A stretch of 64,000 bases of DNA from Longimicrobiales bacterium (GCA_035461765.1 DATHUY010000037.1:1-64000), one strand, 5' to 3'; shown: positions 26,126 through 35,189, counted from the first letter of the stretch. A program made the numbers and translations. The notes: a model not told the origin generated them from the letters alone.

Positions 26126-27045
26126 TACAGCGCTCCCAGATCGGGGATGAGCCGCCCGATGAGTCCGCCCTGCGCCTCCAGACGTGCGCGCGCCGTTTCG
26201 GCGTCGATATCCAGACGCCCCATCACGATCGCCGTCTTCACATGGCCGCCCGACTTCTCGAGCAGTGCGGTGGCTGTCGCGCGGTCCACGCCGATTGTCT
26301 CCATGAGGATGCGCTCGCCGCGATCGCGCAGCTTCTCGCACGTGACCTGGAGATCGACCATCAGGTTGCCGTAAACCTTGCCCAGCCTGACCATCGACGC
26401 GGTGGTAATGGTGTTGAGCACCATCTTCGTCGCGGTGCCGGCCTTCATCCGTGTCGAGCCCGTGATCACCTCGGGTCCGACCAGCGGCGCGATCACCACG
26501 TCGTGTGTATCGGTGAGCTCCTGTGACGGATAGGTGCAGAGCAGGAAGCCGGTGCGCGCGCCCATCTCGCGTGCCCGGGCGAGGGCGCCGTGCACGTAGG
26601 GAGTGGTGCCGGAGCTGGCGATGCCGAGCACGAAGTCATCCGGCCCGACGCCGCGCTGTGCGATGTCGCGGGCGCCATCCTCCGGATGGTCCTCCGCGCC
26701 CTCCTGCGCGCGCACGAGCGCTTCGTATCCGCCCGCAATCAGCCCCTGCACCATGAGCGGATCGGTGCCATATGTCGGAGGCATTTCCGATGCATCGAGC
26801 ACGCCCAGACGACCGGACGTGCCTGCACCGACGTAGAAGAGCCGACCGCCGCGCTGGAAGCAATCCACGACGATATCGATCGCGTGCGCGATCTCCTCGC
26901 GCTCCTCCTGCACTGCTTCCGCGACCATCCGGTCCTCCGCACTGATCAGATCGACGATATCCTGCGTCGACAGCTGATCGATGCGCATGCTGCGCGGATT
27001 GCGCTGCTCGGTGAGACGGGTATCCTGAGAGGGTCTATTTTCCAT
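26125..27045 (-). CDS. murQ: N-acetylmuramic acid 6-phosphate etherase
   Basis: 306 aa; cleaves the lactyl ether of MurNAc-6-phosphate to give GlcNAc-6-phosphate and D-lactate in cell-wall recycling. The SIS fold is clear: GAGTSGRLGVLDASE near residue 75, the IASSGTTPYV loop, the ITGSTRMKAGTATKMVLN block, and a C-terminal helical UBA-like segment (GVDRATATALLEKSGGHVKTAI). It heads the block murQ-anmK-HEAT lipoprotein-glycosyltransferase. The divergent M20 gene starts 72 bases away, and the space between must hold both promoters. Confidence 0.96.
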   Translation of the reverse strand: MENRPSQDTRLTEQRNPRSMRIDQLSTQDIVDLISAEDRMVAEAVQEEREEIAHAIDIVVDCFQRGGRLFYVGAGTSGRLGVLDASEMPPTYGTDPLMVQGLIAGGYEALVRAQEGAEDHPEDGARDIAQRGVGPDDFVLGIASSGTTPYVHGALARAREMGARTGFLLCTYPSQELTDTHDVVIAPLVGPEVITGSTRMKAGTATKMVLNTITTASMVRLGKVYGNLMVDLQVTCEKLRDRGERILMETIGVDRATATALLEKSGGHVKTAIVMGRLDIDAETARARLEAQGGLIGRLIPDLGAL

Positions 27046-27117
27046 TGTTGCCGCAACTTGCCACGACTTTCACGTGCCCGGTAGATTGGCGCGGTAAGGT
27101 ACCCCGAACGCGACGCC

Positions 27118-28299
27118 ATGACCAGTCTGCTCGACCGTGCGACCGACTTCCGGAACGATCTGATCGATCTGCGGAGGGACCTGCACCGCCATCCGGAGCT
27201 CGCGTTCTGCGAGACCCGTACGGCGGAGGCCGCGGCCCGCGCGGTCGAGGCGCTCGGCTGGCGCGTCCGTCGCGGCATCGGCCGCACCGGCGTCGTCGCC
27301 GAGATCGGAGCCGGGCGCCCGCTCGTTGCACTCCGCGCGGACATGGACGCGCTGCCGATCCAGGAGGCCGGCACCGCCGAATACCGGTCGACGGTGGACG
27401 GGGTCATGCACGCGTGTGGCCATGACGCTCACGTCGCCATGCTCGTCGGCGCCGCACGGCTTCTGGCCGAAGCGTACCGCGCCGGCGATCTCCACGGCAC
27501 CGTCCGCCTGCTTTTCCAGCCCTCCGAAGAGGCGTCGGACGACGAGGGGAGGAGCGGCGCCACGCGCATGATCGAAGACGGTGCCATGGAGGGCGTCGAT
27601 GCCGTGTTCGGCCTGCACATCGGCGCGCACCTGAAACTCGGCCACGCCTACATCTCGCCGGGCCCCATCATGGCCGGCTCTGACCTTTTTGCCGCCACCG
27701 TTCACGGCCGCAGCTCGCACGCCGGCCGGCCGCACGAGGGCATCGACGCCATCGTGCTCGCGGCACACGCCGTTCTCGCATGTCAGATGGGCACCGCCCG
27801 ACGCCTGTCGCCGCATGATGAAGGCACGCTCGCCATCGGCACGATCCGCGGCGGCTTCGCCGAGAACGTGCTCGCCGAACAGGTCGATCTCCGCGGAACG
27901 ATACGCTATTACAACGATGATGTGCGCGAGGTTCTCGGCGATGCACTGCGCAGGGGGCTGGCCGTCGTGGAGACGCTCGGCGGCAGCTTCGATCTGTCGC
28001 TCAAGGCGGGCTATCCGCCCGTGGTCAACGATCCGGCCATGACTGCCGTCACGACCGGTGCCGTCTCCGACCTGATCGGCGCCGACGCGGTGGTGCCGTT
28101 CGAGCGCATGATGGGCGCAGAGGATTTCGCCATTCTCGCGCGCGAAGCGCCCGGCTGTTTCTTCTGGCTGGGGGCCGCGCTCGAGCCGGCGAGGGAACAT
28201 CATCACCCCGCTTTCGATATCGATGAGCGCGCGCTGCCGATCGGTGCCGCCGCAATGGCCGCCTGCGCGCTGCGCGCGCTTCACGAACTCGAGAGGTAA
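27118..28299 (+). CDS. M20D amidohydrolase (hippurate/IAA-amino-acid hydrolase-like)
   Basis: 393 aa. A zinc- or manganese-dependent amidohydrolase that releases amino acids from N-acyl conjugates. The metal-binding motifs are DMDALPIQE, HACGHDAHVAM (near residue 102), FQPSEEA and the C-terminal GAEDFAIL. A dimerisation domain sits in the middle (residues ~185-300). The substrate could be an N-acyl amino acid or an N-acetyl-diaminopimelate-type compound; proximity to wall-recycling genes is only suggestive. The barrel protein gene follows six bases later on the same strand, so they are probably co-transcribed. Confidence 0.92.
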   Translation: MTSLLDRATDFRNDLIDLRRDLHRHPELAFCETRTAEAAARAVEALGWRVRRGIGRTGVVAEIGAGRPLVALRADMDALPIQEAGTAEYRSTVDGVMHACGHDAHVAMLVGAARLLAEAYRAGDLHGTVRLLFQPSEEASDDEGRSGATRMIEDGAMEGVDAVFGLHIGAHLKLGHAYISPGPIMAGSDLFAATVHGRSSHAGRPHEGIDAIVLAAHAVLACQMGTARRLSPHDEGTLAIGTIRGGFAENVLAEQVDLRGTIRYYNDDVREVLGDALRRGLAVVETLGGSFDLSLKAGYPPVVNDPAMTAVTTGAVSDLIGADAVVPFERMMGAEDFAILAREAPGCFFWLGAALEPAREHHHPAFDIDERALPIGAAAMAACALRALHELER

Positions 28300-28305
28300 T
28301 TCAGC

Positions 28306-28935
28306 ATGACCAGAAGGATGTCCGTTCTCATTGCCGGCTTCGTTGTGACGGCCGCCGGAACAGCGCTCGCACCGGGTGATGCGCAAGCGCAGCGCCAGTT
28401 CGGTGTCCAGCCGCCGGACACCTGGGTGTCCATCTACGGCATCATGTACACGAACGTCTCCAGTCTGAACGATCCCGGAAGTGATTCCAAATGGGTGTTC
28501 GATGACAATGCGTTCGGCATTGGCGCGACGCTCCAGCGGCAGGTCGGCCAGAGCCTGATGCTCGGCATCGACGGCTCCTATGCACGGCCGAAGTATGAGA
28601 CTTATGACCTCGACACCAGCGTTCTCGAGGAGAACGGCACAGCCGCCATCGCCACGGCAATGGCGAGCGGGCGGTACGGCTACTCAGGCGGCGGCGACAT
28701 CGGGTTCTATCTGCAGGGCGGCATTGGCACGGTGGCGTACGACCTGGAGCACCTGGACGGCTGGAACGCCGACTTCGCGCTCCAGGCCGGCACGGGTCTG
28801 GAATACCGGTTCGGAGGCAACAAGGCCGCAGCGCTGGAGTGGGGTCGCACGTGGGGTTATCACGAGAAGGAGGACCTCAGCGGTGGCAACCAGACCCACT
28901 CCGCTTTGAAGCTCGCCCTGAGAATGGGCTTCTAG
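28306..28935 (+). CDS. Small outer-membrane beta-barrel protein
   Basis: 209 aa with a Sec signal (cleavage after AQAQ, ~29). The mature part alternates hydrophobic and polar residues in strand-length blocks with Tyr/Trp girdles and ends LALRMGF; a C-terminal Phe is the hallmark of barrels inserted by BamA. About eight strands fit the length, as in OmpA/OmpW-type porin-like proteins. Function unknown. It starts six bases after the M20 amidohydrolase stop. Confidence 0.75.
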   Translation: MTRRMSVLIAGFVVTAAGTALAPGDAQAQRQFGVQPPDTWVSIYGIMYTNVSSLNDPGSDSKWVFDDNAFGIGATLQRQVGQSLMLGIDGSYARPKYETYDLDTSVLEENGTAAIATAMASGRYGYSGGGDIGFYLQGGIGTVAYDLEHLDGWNADFALQAGTGLEYRFGGNKAAALEWGRTWGYHEKEDLSGGNQTHSALKLALRMGF

Positions 28936-28949
28936 CGGCTGTCGATCAA

Positions 28950-28971
28950 ACCGGGGCCCTCGGGTCCCGGT
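28950..28971. terminator. Bidirectional hairpin terminator
   Basis: A 9-bp stem including one G-U pair, closed by the loop CTCG, lies between the convergent barrel gene (stop 28935) and the ABC permease gene (stop 29030). There is no U tract. Confidence 0.55.
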
Positions 28972-29029
28972 ACTCCGCTGTACGGCTTCCCCTCGCATGG
29001 GCACCCAACCTGCGCGTCCCGCCGCGCAT

Positions 29030-30442
29030 CTACATGCGAACGGTCAACCCGTCGGCAAGGCTGTTCCGATAGGCCCTGAGCGCCGGCACGACCCCGATCA
29101 GGAACGACGCCGCGATTACCGCAACCAGGTAGAGGTACGCCGTGCGCGTCGGTGCCTGGATCGGCAGGTACAGCCCGAAGTTGCTCTCGATGAATCCCTT
29201 CAGCAGCACCAGCAGCGCGTAGATGAGGGCTACACCTGTCAACGCGCCGACGAGACCGAGCAGTCCGGACTCCAGGACGAGCAGCGCGAAAATGCGCGGT
29301 GCACCCGCACCGACCGCACGCAGGATCGCCATCTCGCGCCGCCGCGCCTCGAGCGATGAGTAGAGCGACAGCAGCATGCCGATCAGTCCGACTGCGACGA
29401 CGAAGAACGTCACGACGAGCAGGGCATCCTCCGCATAGCCGACGCCGCGCCACATCTCGGCGAGGGCGACGCCGGGAAGGATCGCCATCGTCGCCTCCGC
29501 CTCATACGTGTTGATCTCGCGCTGCAGCTGTAATGTCGCGATGCGGGTGCGCGCGCCCAGGAAGAACGCCGTGATCTGCTCCGGCGGCGCGTCGGCGCTG
29601 TGCGCGTGAGCCGCGTCCGCAGCACCACGCTCCGGAGCATCCGGATCCGCCAGCGGCGGCGCAGATGCGATGCCTGCCGCTGTATCCGCCGAGGTCGCTG
29701 GCGCCGTGTCAGCCGCCGCTGAGAAGTCGGGCGCGGCGAAGTTCGGCGGCGGCGCGAAGCTCGGCGGACCGCCCGGTCCGGCCGCGCCGGGCATCTCCAT
29801 GAAGCCCTCGTGCACGGCGTCGATCCCCTGCAGCGTCACGTAGAGTGACCGGTCCACCGGCGTGAACGTGCGCTCGAGGATCCCGACGACGCGGAACGGC
29901 TGCTCGTCGTGATCCATGATGCCCGAGCCGTAGAGGCCGTGCGTGATGACGACATCGGAGCCGACGGTGTATTCCAGCTCACGCGCGACCTGATCGCCCA
30001 GCACCACCTCGTGATCCGTCTGCGGCATGCGACCCTCCGCAAACTCGATCGAGCGGCCGCCGCCGTAATGGAACTGCTGGTAGAACGAGCTGTCCGTCCC
30101 GACGACGCGAAAGCCGCGATGACTGTCACCGAGAGAGATCGGGATGGTCCACGCGACCGCCGGGTGGTCACGGAAGTGCTCGTACGTGTCCCAGCTCACG
30201 TTGTTGGTCGGCGATCCGATCCCGAACACGGAGTAGAGCAGCAGCTGAAGTGAGCCGCCGCGCGCGCCGACGATCAGGTCGGTGCGGCTGATGGTGTTGG
30301 AGAAGCTTTCCCGCATGCCGGCCCGCACGTTCTCGATGCCGAGCAGGAGCGCGACGCTCAGGGCGATCGATGCGAGCGTGAGCGACGTCGCGAGCAGCCG
30401 GTTCGCGAGTGACTTCCGCACGAGTGTCAGCAGGAACATCAT
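29030..30442 (-). CDS. FtsX/MacB-type ABC transporter permease
   Basis: 470 aa from the first ATG of an ATGATG at 30442-30437; its start overlaps the ATPase stop (ATGA). One transmembrane helix at residues ~17-40, a large extracytoplasmic domain (residues ~45-340), then three helices ending near residue 460: the FtsX/MacB plan. The outside domain has a Pro/Ala-rich linker followed by an Ala/His/Asp stretch (AAHAHSADAP) at about residue 300, which could bind metal. Such permeases usually use ATP to move lipoproteins, peptides or other envelope cargo rather than small solutes. It works with the ATPase and the DUF3299 protein encoded just upstream. Confidence 0.88.
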   Translation of the reverse strand: MMFLLTLVRKSLANRLLATSLTLASIALSVALLLGIENVRAGMRESFSNTISRTDLIVGARGGSLQLLLYSVFGIGSPTNNVSWDTYEHFRDHPAVAWTIPISLGDSHRGFRVVGTDSSFYQQFHYGGGRSIEFAEGRMPQTDHEVVLGDQVARELEYTVGSDVVITHGLYGSGIMDHDEQPFRVVGILERTFTPVDRSLYVTLQGIDAVHEGFMEMPGAAGPGGPPSFAPPPNFAAPDFSAAADTAPATSADTAAGIASAPPLADPDAPERGAADAAHAHSADAPPEQITAFFLGARTRIATLQLQREINTYEAEATMAILPGVALAEMWRGVGYAEDALLVVTFFVVAVGLIGMLLSLYSSLEARRREMAILRAVGAGAPRIFALLVLESGLLGLVGALTGVALIYALLVLLKGFIESNFGLYLPIQAPTRTAYLYLVAVIAASFLIGVVPALRAYRNSLADGLTVRM

Positions 30443-31128
30443 CGCTGCGCCACCGTGTTCAGGTCCTCCAGGGAAACGGCGCGGTCGAACATGTGCTCGA
30501 GCTGACGGTCGTGGCTCACGAATACGAGCGTCGCATCCGCCGCCGCGCAACGCTCGAACAGCAGCTCGAGAAACTGCTCGCGACGATCCGAGTCGAGCGC
30601 CGAGGTCGGCTCATCCGCCACGATCAGCTCCGGTGCCCCGATCAGCGCGCGCGCAGCCGCCACGCGCTGCTGCTGTCCCACACTCAGCCGTGTCACCCGC
30701 TCACCGATCAGGCCGCCGATGTGCAGCGCGTCGGCGAGCGTGCGTGCGGCCTGTTCGGGGGAAACATTCCCGAGGCGCACGCGCCGCTCCGCGGAGAGAC
30801 GGCACGGCAGCACGATGTTCTCCTGCACTGACAGATATGGGATGAGATTGAACATCTGGAAGATGTAGCCGATGTGGGCAGCACGAAGCGCGTCGCGACG
30901 TCGGCTGGACAGCGTGCCCAGATCGATGCCGAGCACGCGGACCGTACCGGCGTTGGCACGCAGTACGCCGGCCAGCAGCCCGAGCAGCGTCGTCTTGCCA
31001 CTGCCGCTCGGACCGAATATGAACACCTTCTCGCCGCGCTCGATGCGCAACTCAGGTACGCGCAGCACGGCGGGACCGGCGCCGTAGGCGAACTCGGCGT
31101 TCTCAAGGACAACGGCCGGGACGCGCAT
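30439..31128 (-). CDS. ABC transporter ATP-binding protein (LolD/MacB-type)
   Basis: 229 aa from the ATG at 31128; the open frame extends upstream, but only as low-complexity sequence over the DUF3299 gene. Walker A GPSGSGKTTL (about residue 34), signature RLSVGQQQRVAAARA, Walker B LIVADEPTSALD, and the H-loop His in VSHD. The protein would bind the cytoplasmic face of the FtsX-type permease, whose start codon overlaps its stop by four bases. Confidence 0.93.
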   Translation of the reverse strand: MRVPAVVLENAEFAYGAGPAVLRVPELRIERGEKVFIFGPSGSGKTTLLGLLAGVLRANAGTVRVLGIDLGTLSSRRRDALRAAHIGYIFQMFNLIPYLSVQENIVLPCRLSAERRVRLGNVSPEQAARTLADALHIGGLIGERVTRLSVGQQQRVAAARALIGAPELIVADEPTSALDSDRREQFLELLFERCAAADATLVFVSHDRQLEHMFDRAVSLEDLNTVAQR

Positions 31129-31178
31129 GCTCTCGCGCGCGTCCCGGCCGTTCACCGATGACAATGGCGTCAACGCCG

Positions 31179-31706
31179 TCAGCCGTCGTACGGCAGGATG
31201 CGCTCGCCGGTCACCTGGAAGCCGACCATGCCGTACGGACTCTCCACGCTCTCGATCGTGAGTTTGCCGATGATCCAGATCGGATCCCACAGGTTCACCT
31301 CGATGACCTGGTTGCGCTGCATCAGGACATGGGCCATCTGGTTCGGCGGGGGCGGCGGCGTGTGGATGCACGCGCCGAAGTACGGCACGAGCAGAAACTC
31401 CGTGACGCGCGTCTCGGTGTCCTCGAGCGGGACCATGAAGCCCGGAATCCGCACCACGACTCCGTTCAGCTTGCGCAGCGCTTCCGGCATCTCGCCGGTC
31501 TTGTAGTTCAGCGCAGCCATGGCCTTCCAGTCGAGCGTGACCGGGTCACCGGCGGCGATCGCTCTCTCGATCTCCGCGAGAACACTGTCGGCCGCCACAT
31601 CCGCGGGCGCTACGGCGGGGCGCATGCCCGTGAGCACGACCGCGAGCGTACTCAGCGCAAGGGCCCGCACACTGCGGCGCATCACCCGACTGTCGATCCG
31701 TTTCAT
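31179..31706 (-). CDS. DUF3299 exported protein
   Basis: 175 aa from ATG 31706 with GGAG eight bases upstream. Signal peptide in residues ~10-33. The core carries the DUF3299 features: VRIPGFMVPLED, VTEFLLVPYFGACIHTPPPPPNQ, and a C-terminal LTIES...YGMVGFQVTG. The conserved Cys and His in GACIHTPPPPPNQ suggest metal or haem contact, but no activity is established. Genes of this family are found next to ABC ATPase/FtsX-permease pairs, as here (50 bases before the ATPase), so it probably serves the transporter in the periplasm. Confidence 0.85.
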   Translation of the reverse strand: MKRIDSRVMRRSVRALALSTLAVVLTGMRPAVAPADVAADSVLAEIERAIAAGDPVTLDWKAMAALNYKTGEMPEALRKLNGVVVRIPGFMVPLEDTETRVTEFLLVPYFGACIHTPPPPPNQMAHVLMQRNQVIEVNLWDPIWIIGKLTIESVESPYGMVGFQVTGERILPYDG

Positions 31707-31916
31707 GGCGTGGTCTCCGTCATTGTCAGTACGCGGCCGCCGGCTGAGAGGAGTGCGGCGCCAGCACCGGTCGCGGACCTGCGAGACTAATTCTCCCGGC
31801 GGTCTCCGTCAAACTGCCGTGGCGCGGACCGCGCGCACGACCGTACTTTGCCGGGGTGCCATTCTTATAGGCTCGTCTGCTGCCACGGTTCCACTCATCG
31901 AGGACGATATTCAGAC

Positions 31917-33656
31917 ATGCGCAAGCTGATCACCCTCGCGTTCCTCGCGCTCGCGGCGTGCTCCACATCGCCGCAGGCCGGCACGCTGGCGCAGGACCAC
32001 AGTGCCAGCGTCCCCGGGTCCTGGCCGTTTCCGCTCCAGGTCACACCCACCGTCGCGCCGAGCGCGATGGTCGCCACCGACGCGCCCCTGGCCACACAGG
32101 TGGGTGTGCAGGTCATGCGAAACGGCGGCAATGCCGTCGATGCTGCCGTTGCCACCGCCTTCGCGCTCGCGGTCGTGTATCCCGAGGCGGGCAACATCGG
32201 GGGCGGCGGCTTCATGGTGACGCGCATGGCTGACGGCACGTCGGCTGCCCTCGACTTCCGCGAGAAGGCCCCCCTCGCCGCCACGCGCGACATGTACCTC
32301 GACGCCGCCGGTGAGCTCACCGACGCTTCCGTCATCGGTCATCTCGCGTCGGGTGTGCCGGGCGCCGTGATGGGTCTCTGGGAGGCGCACCGCCGCTTCG
32401 GCACGAAGCCGTGGACGGATCTGCTCGCGCCGGCCATCGCACTGGCCCGCGACGGCTTCGTTGTCGATTCCGCGCTGGCAGGGTCCGTCCGTGGTGCGGC
32501 GGACCGGCTCGGCCGCTTCACGGGCTCCGCCGCACTGTTCCTGCCCGGCGGTCAGCCGCTGCAGCAGGGATCGCGCTGGAGCAATCCGGATCTCGCCGCC
32601 GTGCTCGAGCGCATCGCGGAGGAGGGGCCCGCCGGATTCTACGCCGGCGCGACAGCCGACCTCATCGTCGCCGAAATGGAACGCGGTGGCGGCATCATCT
32701 CGCATGAGGACCTGCGACGCTATCGCGCCGAATGGCGCGATCCTGTGGAGTTCGAGTATCGCGGTCGTCGCATCATCTCCATGCCGCCAGCGTCGTCGGG
32801 AGGGATCACGCTCGCCATCATGGCGAACATCATGGACGGCTATGACGTGGATGAGATGGGCTGGCACTCCGCATCCGCGCTGCATCTGACCGGCGAGGCG
32901 ATGCGGCGCGCGTTCGCGGACCGCAATCACTTCCTCGGTGACCCGGCATTCGTCCAGTTCCCGCGCGAGCTGCTCGTGTCGCAGGAGTACGCCGACCGCC
33001 TGCGCGCAACGATCGACACCGACCGCGCGACCCGCTCACTCGACGTGCGACCCGGTCTCATGGAACAGCCCGAGCCGGCGAACACGACGCATTTCTCCAT
33101 CGTGGATCCGGCCGGCAATGCCGTCGCCCTCACGACCACGATCAACGAGCTGTACGGCTCAGCCGTCACAGTCAGCGGCGCGGGTTTCATGCTCAATGAC
33201 GAGATGGACGACTTCGCCGCAAAGCCCGGCTCACCGAACATGTTCGGACTCGTGCAGGGCGAAGCGAACGCCATCCAGCCGGAGAAGCGCATGCTCTCCG
33301 CCATGACGCCCACCATCGTCCTCGACGCGGACGGCAGCGTCCTGCTCGTGACCGGAGCGCGCGGCGGGCCGCGCATCATTACCGCCGTGTTCCAGGTCAT
33401 CTCCAACATCATCGATCACGACATGGACGTCGGCAGCGCCGTCCACACGCCGCGGATCCATCATCAGCATCTGCCCGATGTGCTCTACTTCGAGCGCGAG
33501 GGGCTGACGGCGGAGGTCATCGCCGAGCTGGAGGCCATGGGCCATACTGTCGAGCCGCGCGGAGGCATCGGTACGGCGCCCACGATCCTTCGACGCGACG
33601 GCGTCTGGACGGCCGTGCCGGATCCACGAACCGGCGGACTGGCTGCCGGCTTCTAG
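31917..33656 (+). CDS. ggt: Gamma-glutamyltransferase
   Basis: 579 aa from ATG 31917. Lipoprotein signal with LAAC at about residue 14, so it is anchored in the envelope. The enzyme cleaves gamma-glutamyl bonds of glutathione and similar compounds. The proenzyme self-cleaves before T391 in the conserved NTTHFSIVD motif, giving large and small subunits; T391 is then the nucleophile. Other family blocks are present: MRNGGNAVDAAVATAFAL, GNIGGGGFMVTR, PPASSGGITLA, and a substrate loop in MLSAMTPTIV. It is divergent from the DUF3299 operon, with about 210 bases between the starts. Confidence 0.96.
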   Translation: MRKLITLAFLALAACSTSPQAGTLAQDHSASVPGSWPFPLQVTPTVAPSAMVATDAPLATQVGVQVMRNGGNAVDAAVATAFALAVVYPEAGNIGGGGFMVTRMADGTSAALDFREKAPLAATRDMYLDAAGELTDASVIGHLASGVPGAVMGLWEAHRRFGTKPWTDLLAPAIALARDGFVVDSALAGSVRGAADRLGRFTGSAALFLPGGQPLQQGSRWSNPDLAAVLERIAEEGPAGFYAGATADLIVAEMERGGGIISHEDLRRYRAEWRDPVEFEYRGRRIISMPPASSGGITLAIMANIMDGYDVDEMGWHSASALHLTGEAMRRAFADRNHFLGDPAFVQFPRELLVSQEYADRLRATIDTDRATRSLDVRPGLMEQPEPANTTHFSIVDPAGNAVALTTTINELYGSAVTVSGAGFMLNDEMDDFAAKPGSPNMFGLVQGEANAIQPEKRMLSAMTPTIVLDADGSVLLVTGARGGPRIITAVFQVISNIIDHDMDVGSAVHTPRIHHQHLPDVLYFEREGLTAEVIAELEAMGHTVEPRGGIGTAPTILRRDGVWTAVPDPRTGGLAAGF

Positions 33657-33676
33657 AGACCGTCCGCTCGGTCTCT
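33655..33676 (+). terminator. Hairpin terminator after ggt
   Basis: A perfect 8-bp stem (33655-33662 with 33669-33676) and 6-base loop begin on the stop codon of ggt. There is no U tract. Confidence 0.55.
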
Positions 33677-34130
33677 GCGGCGGCGGCAGGGGGGCGGCGG
33701 CGGCAGCGGCGGCAACGACGGCCGTGGCGGCGGGGGCGGACGGGCGGACTGGCTGCCAGGCCTCGATGCGGTCGTCTGCTCGCTCCTGCGGCGGCAGGCG
33801 GGCATCAGCGGCGGGGGCGGTGGCAGGCAGGTCTGCCCGTCCCGGCGCCCGGGTTCATGGGCGAGCGACGCAGCGCGACTCACAATCGCCCATTCACCGC
33901 GAGTTCGCATTGCGAATGGACGATTCCAGGCGCACGCTGCCCTCAACCTTCCAGCGGCCACAGTCGCGGCTGCATCCCGGGAAGGTTGAGGGCTCCTGAC
34001 GCGGTGAATCCTCCAATGGCGGCGAAGAGCAGCGGCGAATGGTCGATTCGCGGCCTGGTGGCGTCTCCAACCGCCGTCCAGCCGCCCTGTGATCGCCTCC
34101 CATATCCTCGCCCGCCTCCACCACGCCCCG
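33677..34130. other. Gene-free stretch with low-complexity GC-rich sequence
   Basis: Several long open frames cross this region but all translate to Arg/Pro/Ser-rich low-complexity sequence with no motif, signal or ribosome site. The first ~100 bases are GGC-rich, and the word GGCAG/GCGGC recurs. I see no RNA gene or promoter I could defend. Confidence 0.5.
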
Positions 34131-34196
34131 ACCGCCCTCCAACCGCCCTCGAACCGACCTCGAACCGACCTGCAACCGACCTCCAACCGGCCCACG
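34131..34196. repeat. Six tandem 11-bp repeats (ACCGMCCTCSA)
   Basis: Six consecutive units of 11 bp start at 34131, 34142, 34153, 34164, 34175 and 34186. They are close to ACCGACCTCGA; the last unit is diverged. The array ends 33 bases before the poly-A run of a minus-strand terminator. It lies in a gene-free region and its role is unknown; slippage or a protein-binding array are possible. Confidence 0.8.
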
Positions 34197-34229
34197 ATCA
34201 CCGTTCGATCGCCCTGCCCTCTGCCTGAC

Positions 34230-34271
34230 AAAAAAGAAGAGGGCCGGAAGCACGATGGCTCGACCCTCTTC
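34230..34271 (-). terminator. Rho-independent terminator of the Gly-zipper lipoprotein gene
   Basis: On the minus strand an 8-bp perfect stem (34271-34264 with 34243-34236) and 20-base loop are followed directly by six T residues (34235-34230). It lies 31 bases past the stop codon at 34302. Confidence 0.8.
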
Positions 34272-34301
34272 TCGACGCCGGCGCTCGGGGCGCTGGCAGA
34301 T

Positions 34302-35189
34302 TCAGTCCGTCGTTCTGCGAATCTCGATTGGTGAATCGAGACGAATGTCCATCGCCGACCCTGCCGGCAGGACCACGTCGACATCGGCGGTCCCCATCGC
34401 GATCGCGGTGCCAGCGGCAGCGCCGATGATGGCGCCCTTGACGGTCGACTTCGTGTCCTTGCCTATGACGCGGCCGAGGATCGCGCCGGCAGCCGCACCC
34501 GCGGCAGCCTTGCCGACCTGCGAGCTCGCGGACGTGCGGTTCGAGCGCTGCGGATTGGCGCGCACGACCGTGCCGTCCATCGCGTAGCTGCGGCCGCCGA
34601 AGGAAACCGCTTCGAACGCGAGCTTCAGGACGCCTGTCTCGCCGACGTGCCCGCTTTTGTTGACGCCCGTCAGCCGGCCGCGCACCGTTGCGCCCGCCGG
34701 GATCAGCACGTTGCCGCTACCATCACGCACCGCACTCTGCAGCGTAGCCGTGAACGAATCGCCGACACGGTTGGTCTCGGTCGAGAGCGTCTCATTCAGC
34801 GTGAGCGACATGTTCGTGCCCATGGGCACCGTCGATGTCACCACGCGCGGCTGGGGCGCAGGTGCCGGCGTCGGCTCCTCTCGCCGTGGCGCCGGCCGCG
34901 GTGCCGGCGTGGGCGTGCGCTCCGGCTGGCGCGGCGCGGTTGCGCGCGGCGGCGGCTCGGGGTCCGGGATCCGCTCGGGAGCCGGCTCCGGGCCGGGGTC
35001 TGCCGCCAGCACCGTGTCCTGGAAGGTGACCGGGGCTGAATCGGACTGCAGCGCGAGATCCAGCTCGCGCGCCAGCTCGTCGTCTCTCAACGCGGTACGG
35101 TGATCGGCGTCATCGCCGCCACACGCAGCTGTAATCATCGACAGCGGCATCGCGAGCAGCAGAGCCGCCCGTAGTTTCCGTTTCGCCAT
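34302..35189 (-). CDS. Lipoprotein with Pro-rich linker and glycine-zipper
   Basis: 295 aa from ATG 35189 with GGAGG five bases upstream. Lipoprotein signal with TAAC near residue 23. Residues ~60-125 are a Pro/Ala/Arg-rich linker. Residues ~130-225 are a beta-rich domain (MGTNMSLTLNETLST, GATVRGRLTGV) resembling the C-terminal domain of TrbI/VirB10-like or capsid-like small beta proteins; this is weak. Residues ~235-275 are a glycine-zipper helix (GKAAAGAAAGAILGRVIG, AIIGAAAGTAIAMG), probably embedded in or against the outer membrane. Function unknown. Confidence 0.8.
   Translation of the reverse strand: MAKRKLRAALLLAMPLSMITAACGGDDADHRTALRDDELARELDLALQSDSAPVTFQDTVLAADPGPEPAPERIPDPEPPPRATAPRQPERTPTPAPRPAPRREEPTPAPAPQPRVVTSTVPMGTNMSLTLNETLSTETNRVGDSFTATLQSAVRDGSGNVLIPAGATVRGRLTGVNKSGHVGETGVLKLAFEAVSFGGRSYAMDGTVVRANPQRSNRTSASSQVGKAAAGAAAGAILGRVIGKDTKSTVKGAIIGAAAGTAIAMGTADVDVVLPAGSAMDIRLDSPIEIRRTTD

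Noticed and set aside
33653-34384. 243-codon minus-strand open frame between ggt and the Gly-zipper lipoprotein gene.
   Set aside because: The product is Arg/Ser/Pro-rich with a poly-Pro/Leu tail made by simple repeats; it crosses a terminator and the 11-bp array.
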